Origin: Lentisphaerota bacterium
Lineage (GTDB): Bacteria; Verrucomicrobiota; Lentisphaeria; Oligosphaerales; Oligosphaeraceae
Direction of reading: 5' to 3'
DNA length: 10,954 bases
NCBI GenBank assembly: GCA_012800625.1
Contig: JAAZIY010000109.1
Location: 1-10,954, forward strand
The notes under the pieces were generated by a model. That model saw only the letters and a list, made by a program, of their open reading frames with translations, was not told where the DNA came from and did not search any database. Positions 6,563 through 10,954 of this stretch are shown piece by piece (position 1 is the stretch's first letter; every line of letters starts with the position of its first letter). A program made the position numbers and the translations under genes.

Positions 6563-9500
6563 ATGAAGCTGAAGCTTGCTAGCTTTTCACGCTTTCTGCT
6601 TGCTGTTTTTTTTCTGAACCTGCAAAGTCTTTATTCCCAGGTCACTAATATGCTGGACAAGAACCAACCCTACGACAAACTTTCAGAAAAACTCATTACG
6701 CCACATACGCGCTGGGCAAAACCATATGCGCAAGGAAGCATTAAAGCCCTGATTCTAGCCCCTGCCCTGGCGCATAGAGAAACGCTCGAATTGGCTCAGA
6801 GACTGAGCCTGGACTACAGCGCAGTGATGACTTTTTCTTATACACAAATGTATCAAGATGTCAAATGGCAGCCGCACGGCTTGCCAGCCGCGACGGTGGA
6901 CAGGATTATCAAGAGTAAGCTGAAAAAAGAATATGATGTCATTATCATCGGCAAGCTATCCTGGAAAATGCTCCCGGAATACCTGCGACAATGGATAATT
7001 AAACAGGTTGACAATGGCACCGGCCTGGTATATGTATGCCCGCAGGGATGCGAGGAAATACAAAGCTGGTTTGACCATGAAAAAACAAGCCCGGACGCAG
7101 ACTGGATAATGGCTTGCGCACCGCTGAAATACCTGCCGTTGGGTAAAAAAATGAAAGACAAAAAAATAGTAGCCTTAAGCAGGCACAATAAAGCCAGAAT
7201 AGTGAAATTCGACTACAATGAGTCCCATATAGGAAATCTTTACGCACTCACGCCAAGCGGAGGAAATGAAGACAAACCGATCTTCTATGACTACTATCAG
7301 AGCATGATGGCAAAAGCCGTCGTCTGGGCAGCCGCAAAAAAAACAGCCCTGCAAATCATGGAAATGAAAAATAACGGACAAGAACTGAGCGTGAAAATCG
7401 GCAAACAAGACAGAGCCAGGAAAAATGTGCTGCTCGAGCTGCTTGTCAGAGATGAAAACAACCAAGTGGAAAGCAGACAGCACCAGCAAATTATCTTCAA
7501 CGGAAACGAATGCAGAGCCAGCTTCCAACTGCCAGTGCTGAAGGAAGGCCTGCATTTTCAAGATTTATGGGTGAAGGAAAACGGAAAAATACTGGACTGG
7601 AAATCCAGCGTGCAACAGCTTGACTCCGAATGTCGCATCGAGGAAATCAGCTTGGACAAGGCTAGCCCTGAGAACATGAATTTGCTTGCTGGAAAAGTCG
7701 TTTGCACCCGGAAGCCAAATGCCGAAGCCAGCCTCCTAGTCAAAGTGCTTGATAATTTTAACCGGGTTCTCCAGGAAAAATACCTGACGGAGCTGGACAA
7801 GGAGACGGATTTTTCAGTGGAAATAGGAGAGCCGCTGACTCTGCTGCTGAAAATTGTGGCCGAGTTGACTAATGACGGCCTAGTGCTTAGCGTCAAAGAA
7901 AAAGAATTTACCGCTAAGCCGAAAACGATTGACGACTATTTTTTCGCCATGTGGATAGGGGGCTGCGAAGGATATTTGGGCGACCTGGCCTTAAAACAAT
8001 TCTTTGAGCAGGGCGTGGACTATAATTACTCGGTGCCCAATGCCGAACGCAATCAAAAAAATGTCAGGGCCAACTTAAAGCTGATCCCCTACTTCTCGAG
8101 GAGTTACTTTCCCGGCTATGGCTATAGCAAAATGGGGCAGGAAGACCTGCAAAGAAACCCTTGTTTCAGCGACCCCGAGTTTCGGCTCAGGCTAAAAAAC
8201 GAGCTTCAACAAAAAACCCTTATCAATAAACCATACAGCCCTTACTACAGCTTGAGTATCAACGCTGGCATCTCTCCGCTACGTTGCATTACCCCCCTGG
8301 ACCTGTGCTTTTCACCTACATGTCAAAAAAGCTTCCGGGAATATTTGAAGAGGGAATATTCTAGTCTGCAGGCTTTGAACAAGCAATGGGAGACGGCTTT
8401 CAATTCCTGGGACGAAGTAAAGGCAATGACCTTTGCCCAGGCTAGAAAACACGGCAATTTTTCCCCCTGGGCCGACCATCGCATGCACATGGAAAGCGTT
8501 TTTACCGATATAAACCGCTTTTCCAAAAAAGTGATTCTCGAAATGGACCCCGACGCCATTATTGGCATTGATGAACCTAATGCGACCAGCAGCTATAATG
8601 GCTACCAATGGTGGAATTTAATGCAGGAGCTTGACTTCTGCAACCCATACTTCGGTAAATGGCACTGGCGAGATGACCAGCTGCAGTTGGCAAGATGCCT
8701 CGTGAAAAAGAAAGAGGCGCCGCGGGGAATATGGTTTGGCACCTATTGGAGAGGCGAGGAGTTCAATCGCTATATCCCCTGGCAATCACTGTTTAACGGC
8801 ATGAATGGAGTCTACTGGTGGGTGGGCATGGGAGAGGAATCCATAGGCGCCCTGGCCAATGATTTTACTCCCTTGCCATACTTTTCAGAAGCCCTGAAGC
8901 AGATAAACGAAATCAAAAACGGCATAGGCAAACTGCTGATTAATTGCAGCCGCAATGATGATAAGATTGCCATCCATTTTTCGCAAAGCTGCATACATGC
9001 GGCAACTATCGAGGCAAATATGCAATTGCCGCCGGAAAAATTCCCTGAAGAAGCGATCATCCGCGACTGCATGGCTGAACCTGACACGCCCACACAGTTT
9101 GGCTCAAGCCACCCGCTTTATAGTTCTCAGGTTGCATTCATGACGCTCATTGAAGACCTGGGGCTGCAATATGAATTTCTTAACAATGAGCAAATCGAGG
9201 CTGGCAGCCTGAGTGAAAAAGGCTACAAGGTTCTGGTTTTACCCTATGCCAAAGCAATGTCAAAAGCCGAAACAGAAGCAATCAAAACATTTGTTGGCAA
9301 TGGGGGCTTGCTGCTGGCCGACCGCATCCCGGCAGTTATGGACCAACACTGCAAGGAACGTGAAAACCCGCTGCTGCAAGAGCTCTTTGCTGACTTCGAC
9401 GAAAAATTAAAAATAAACAAATACGGCAAGGGACACGCGGTTTTACTGCATGACTACCTGGATGACTATGTTTTCAAACTGAGACAAAACAACGACGAGG

Positions 9501-10111
9501 CAGAAAAAAGAGAAAAAATCCGCAAGCTTATAAAACTGGCCGGAATCGAAGCCAAACTTCAAATCCTCAATTTAAAAAAACAGCCTTTAGGGAGCTGCGA
9601 GACGGTGTTTTTCAAGTCAGGCCAAATCGAGTACGCCTGCCTCTTACGGGACTATTTCACTGCGGCTGAAGACGGAAATAAAGTCAGCCTGGTTTTTCCA
9701 AGACAAACCCACATTTACGATTTAAGAAGTGGCAAATATTACGGCTGGGGCAAACATGCCAAGACCGAACTCCCCAGAGGGCAGGCTCAAGTCTTTGCCA
9801 TGTCACCATATAAGGTGAAGGCCCTGAAGCTGGCTTTGAAACAAAATAAATATAGGCGAGGCGAGCGCATCTCATTCAGCCTAGAAATCGAGGCCGACAG
9901 CACCGCCAAGTCCGGACATGCTTTTAGAATAGAGCTAATCAACCCCAAAAATAAAGTTGTAAAACACTACAGCAAAAATCTTTGGGCCGAAGACGGCAGT
10001 TGTCAACACAGCTTTCAGTTCAGCTTAAATGAGCAGCAAGGCCAGTGGATGATAGTGGCCAGAGATGTCATGTCAGGGAAAATCGCCAAAAAAGCATTCT
10101 TTGTCGAATAA
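6563..10111 (+). CDS. Large exported GH42-like protein, putative acid/base Glu replaced
   Basis: The protein has 1182 residues. The signal peptide covers residues 1-25 (K2, K4, R10, hydrophobic 11-20, cleavage near S25-Q26). Residues about 58-170 form a Rossmann/GATase-like domain (YDVIIIGKLSW, GTGLVYVCPQG). A beta-rich stretch follows to about 450. A GH42-like barrel (about 459-800) contains CFSPTCQKSFREYLKREY and SLQALNKQWETAFNSWDEV, close to the GH42 segment after the acid/base residue. Just before it, where GH42 enzymes have Asn-Glu, this protein has N567-A568 (LSINAG). E671 (GIDEPNA) and E732/E733 are other acidic candidates. Residues about 853-930 resemble the A4 trimerisation domain, and about 1083-1182 an Ig-like C-terminus. 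It may be a binding or structural homologue of an exo-glycosidase, or may use a different residue. Family resemblance is good; activity is uncertain. Confidence 0.8.
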   Translation: MKLKLASFSRFLLAVFFLNLQSLYSQVTNMLDKNQPYDKLSEKLITPHTRWAKPYAQGSIKALILAPALAHRETLELAQRLSLDYSAVMTFSYTQMYQDVKWQPHGLPAATVDRIIKSKLKKEYDVIIIGKLSWKMLPEYLRQWIIKQVDNGTGLVYVCPQGCEEIQSWFDHEKTSPDADWIMACAPLKYLPLGKKMKDKKIVALSRHNKARIVKFDYNESHIGNLYALTPSGGNEDKPIFYDYYQSMMAKAVVWAAAKKTALQIMEMKNNGQELSVKIGKQDRARKNVLLELLVRDENNQVESRQHQQIIFNGNECRASFQLPVLKEGLHFQDLWVKENGKILDWKSSVQQLDSECRIEEISLDKASPENMNLLAGKVVCTRKPNAEASLLVKVLDNFNRVLQEKYLTELDKETDFSVEIGEPLTLLLKIVAELTNDGLVLSVKEKEFTAKPKTIDDYFFAMWIGGCEGYLGDLALKQFFEQGVDYNYSVPNAERNQKNVRANLKLIPYFSRSYFPGYGYSKMGQEDLQRNPCFSDPEFRLRLKNELQQKTLINKPYSPYYSLSINAGISPLRCITPLDLCFSPTCQKSFREYLKREYSSLQALNKQWETAFNSWDEVKAMTFAQARKHGNFSPWADHRMHMESVFTDINRFSKKVILEMDPDAIIGIDEPNATSSYNGYQWWNLMQELDFCNPYFGKWHWRDDQLQLARCLVKKKEAPRGIWFGTYWRGEEFNRYIPWQSLFNGMNGVYWWVGMGEESIGALANDFTPLPYFSEALKQINEIKNGIGKLLINCSRNDDKIAIHFSQSCIHAATIEANMQLPPEKFPEEAIIRDCMAEPDTPTQFGSSHPLYSSQVAFMTLIEDLGLQYEFLNNEQIEAGSLSEKGYKVLVLPYAKAMSKAETEAIKTFVGNGGLLLADRIPAVMDQHCKERENPLLQELFADFDEKLKINKYGKGHAVLLHDYLDDYVFKLRQNNDEAEKREKIRKLIKLAGIEAKLQILNLKKQPLGSCETVFFKSGQIEYACLLRDYFTAAEDGNKVSLVFPRQTHIYDLRSGKYYGWGKHAKTELPRGQAQVFAMSPYKVKALKLALKQNKYRRGERISFSLEIEADSTAKSGHAFRIELINPKNKVVKHYSKNLWAEDGSCQHSFQFSLNEQQGQWMIVARDVMSGKIAKKAFFVE

Positions 10112-10140
10112 ACCAAGCCCGCCAAAAAACTGATTTGACA

Positions 10141-10190
10141 GATTTTAAAGACAACGAGGCACAGCAAGACAGAGCAAGTTTTTTCTTGGC
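10141..10190 (-). repeat. Degenerate inverted copy of the intergenic repeat
   Basis: Read on the - strand this stretch has aaaaaacttgct (10184 to 10173), identical to 5549-5560. It is followed by ctg, then gctgtgcctcgttgtc, which resembles the tgtgccttcgtgt part of the copy at 5569-5599. Similarity beyond the 12-mer is loose. Confidence 0.45.
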
Positions 10191-10699
10191 TTTGGCATTA
10201 TGGCTTGCTCTGGTATTACCTAGCAGTAGATACTGTCCACCCGTCACCTGGCTGCCCGGCCTGTCCTCGATCTGCTTGTCAGATATCACTACTCAGCCTT
10301 GCTTGGACCACGGGCTATACGGTGCCTTATCGCTCTTAGGTAAATAGCAAAAGTAAATGCACGTTTTGGCGTGGAACCTCTTCTTCCCCGTGTTTTTTCT
10401 TCTTTTTCTTCGCAAATTTTTCTTCAGACCCGTTTTTTACCTCGAAAACATTTTTTCCCAAGCGCTGCCACGTGCGTTTACTTTGACAAAAAGCCAGATT
10501 TTAAACAGTTCTCTCCCGCGAGGCCACGAGTCCTTGTTTTTCGGACATGGTAAACGCGCCCCCTTTTTTTTCGCCAACCTCAAGATTTCATTATCCCGAG
10601 ATTCAGTCCATTTGGTGCCCTACAAGGCAGCCTATTATCAGCTCAGGGTAAACGAGGACTCAGGACTAGCGTCATCCTGGGTAAAAGCCCTCGGACTCC

Positions 10700-10718
10700 G
10701 GCACCCCGCAGGGATGCC
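10700..10718. repeat. Imperfect GC-rich hairpin
   Basis: GGCA-C-CCC pairs with GGG-A-TGCC around a GCA loop, with one C/A mismatch. It is isolated from any gene, with no T-run after it, so it does not look like a terminator. Confidence 0.45.
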
Positions 10719-10766
10719 CCAAATCCGCCAGGTAGCAGAAAATGGGAGTGGGGAGCCGGTCGCATT

Positions 10767-10785
10767 GCCTATTGGCGCTAACTTA
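10767..10785 (-). repeat. Right arm of the 19-base exact inverted repeat
   Basis: The bases gcctattggcgctaactta are the exact reverse complement of 19-37. Read on the - strand from about 10800 inward, TTTT, GG and GGT precede it in the same order as in element copy A. It therefore looks like a diverged fifth copy of that region rather than an unrelated short match. Confidence 0.8.
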
Positions 10786-10803
10786 ACCTAAGCCTGAAAA
10801 GCA

Positions 10804-10881
10804 TTGTTCTCCGCCGGCTTTAGCCGACGTAAGTTCGTAGTTCAAGCTTTAGCTTGCGCTCTTAGCAAGCTTTAGCTTGCG
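10804..10881. repeat. First unit of a 78-base tandem repeat of hairpins
   Basis: The unit runs from ttgttctccg to cttgcg. It contains three stems with TTTA loops: CGGC-TTTA-GCCG, CAAGC-TTTA-GCTTG (10843-10856) and GCAAGC-TTTA-GCTTGC (10865-10880). The second and third can also pair with each other through AGCTTGC/GCAAGCT. The unit carries stop codons and no coding signal. Confidence 0.9.
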
Positions 10882-10954
10882 TTGTTCTCCGCCCGGCTTC
10901 AGCCGGCGTAAGTTCGTAGTTCAAGCTTTAGCTTGCGCTCTTAGCAAGCTTTAG
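10882..10954. repeat. Second unit of the tandem hairpin repeat, cut by the window end
   Basis: It repeats the first unit with one added C and two substitutions, all in the first hairpin, which becomes CCGGC-TTCA-GCCGG with a fifth base pair. The rest is identical up to the window end, so the array probably continues. Confidence 0.9.

Larger units (their letters stand above)
10112..10803. other. Long stretch with no convincing gene
   Basis: This region follows the last gene. It begins with a degenerate inverted repeat copy (about 10141-10190). Two small hairpins follow, CAGT-AGAT-ACTG (10224-10235) and ATCTG-CTTGT-CAGAT (10270-10284). A run very rich in T and C lies at about 10377-10440. A GGCA/TGCC hairpin (10700-10718) and the right arm of the 19-base inverted repeat complete it. 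Open frames exist on the + strand (10045-10347, 10357-10791) but lack start-site signals and protein-like composition. No transposase, tRNA or recognised RNA was seen. Confidence 0.5.

Noticed and set aside
10135..10163. Promoter with TTGACA at 10135-10140
   Set aside because: No -10 hexamer lies at 16-18 bases, and no gene follows.
10173..10189. Terminator for the GH42-like gene (AGCAAG, T-run, CTTGGCT)
   Set aside because: The T-run is in the loop rather than after the stem, and the stem is only four pairs before a bulge.
10045..10347. 100-residue open frame on the + strand
   Set aside because: It starts inside the end of the GH42-like gene in another frame, lacks a ribosome site and has no domain features.
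10357..10791. 144-residue open frame on the + strand
   Set aside because: No ribosome site, a Phe/Leu/Arg-rich start that follows from the T/C-rich DNA, no recognisable domain, and its end overlaps the inverted repeat arm.
10804..10954. CRISPR array
   Set aside because: The units are directly adjacent with no unique spacers, and the whole 78 bases repeat.

Overview
The window reads as part of a carbohydrate-utilisation locus from a bacterium with many diverse glycosidase-like proteins. The mix of secreted clan GH-A-like proteins, an AraC-type activator with a cupin-like sensor domain, and long multidomain GH42-like proteins resembles Lentisphaerota or other PVC-group genomes. That assignment is inference from protein style; there is no rRNA or marker gene in the window.

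Layout: five credible genes, all on the + strand. (1) 92-616, a small exported jelly-roll protein, probably carbohydrate-binding. (2) 839-3352, a secreted clan GH-A-like TIM-barrel protein with a C-terminal CBM9-like domain. (3) 3456-5423, a protein without a signal peptide that resembles the GHL6/alpha-fucosidase-like barrels fused to an A4 beta-galactosidase trimerisation-like domain. (4) 5665-6444, an AraC-family regulator. (5) 6563-10111, a large exported GH42-like protein in which the Asn-Glu acid/base pair appears to be Asn-Ala. From 10112 to the window end (843 bases) there is no convincing gene; this part holds degenerate inverted copies of the intergenic repeats and, at the end, a 78-base tandem repeat made of TTTA-loop hairpins.

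How they may work together: the exported proteins would bind and cut an external glycan, the protein of gene 3 would process imported fragments inside the cell, and the AraC protein would switch the set on when a sugar ligand is present. No transporter, sugar kinase or sulfatase is in the window, so the locus is incomplete or uses distant transport genes. The substrate cannot be read from the sequence.

The most notable non-coding signal is a short element, consensus close to TTTTTGGACGCGGTCT. It lies 36-72 bases upstream of genes 1, 4 and 5 and recurs in inverted orientation after gene 3. A second repeat (tatcctcgtgtccaaccc) precedes it at genes 4 and 5. A 19-base exact inverted repeat lies near the two ends of the window (19-37 and 10767-10785), in sequence related to the same element. 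Together these suggest either a local operator/promoter family or a dispersed intergenic repeat family that has spread between these genes.
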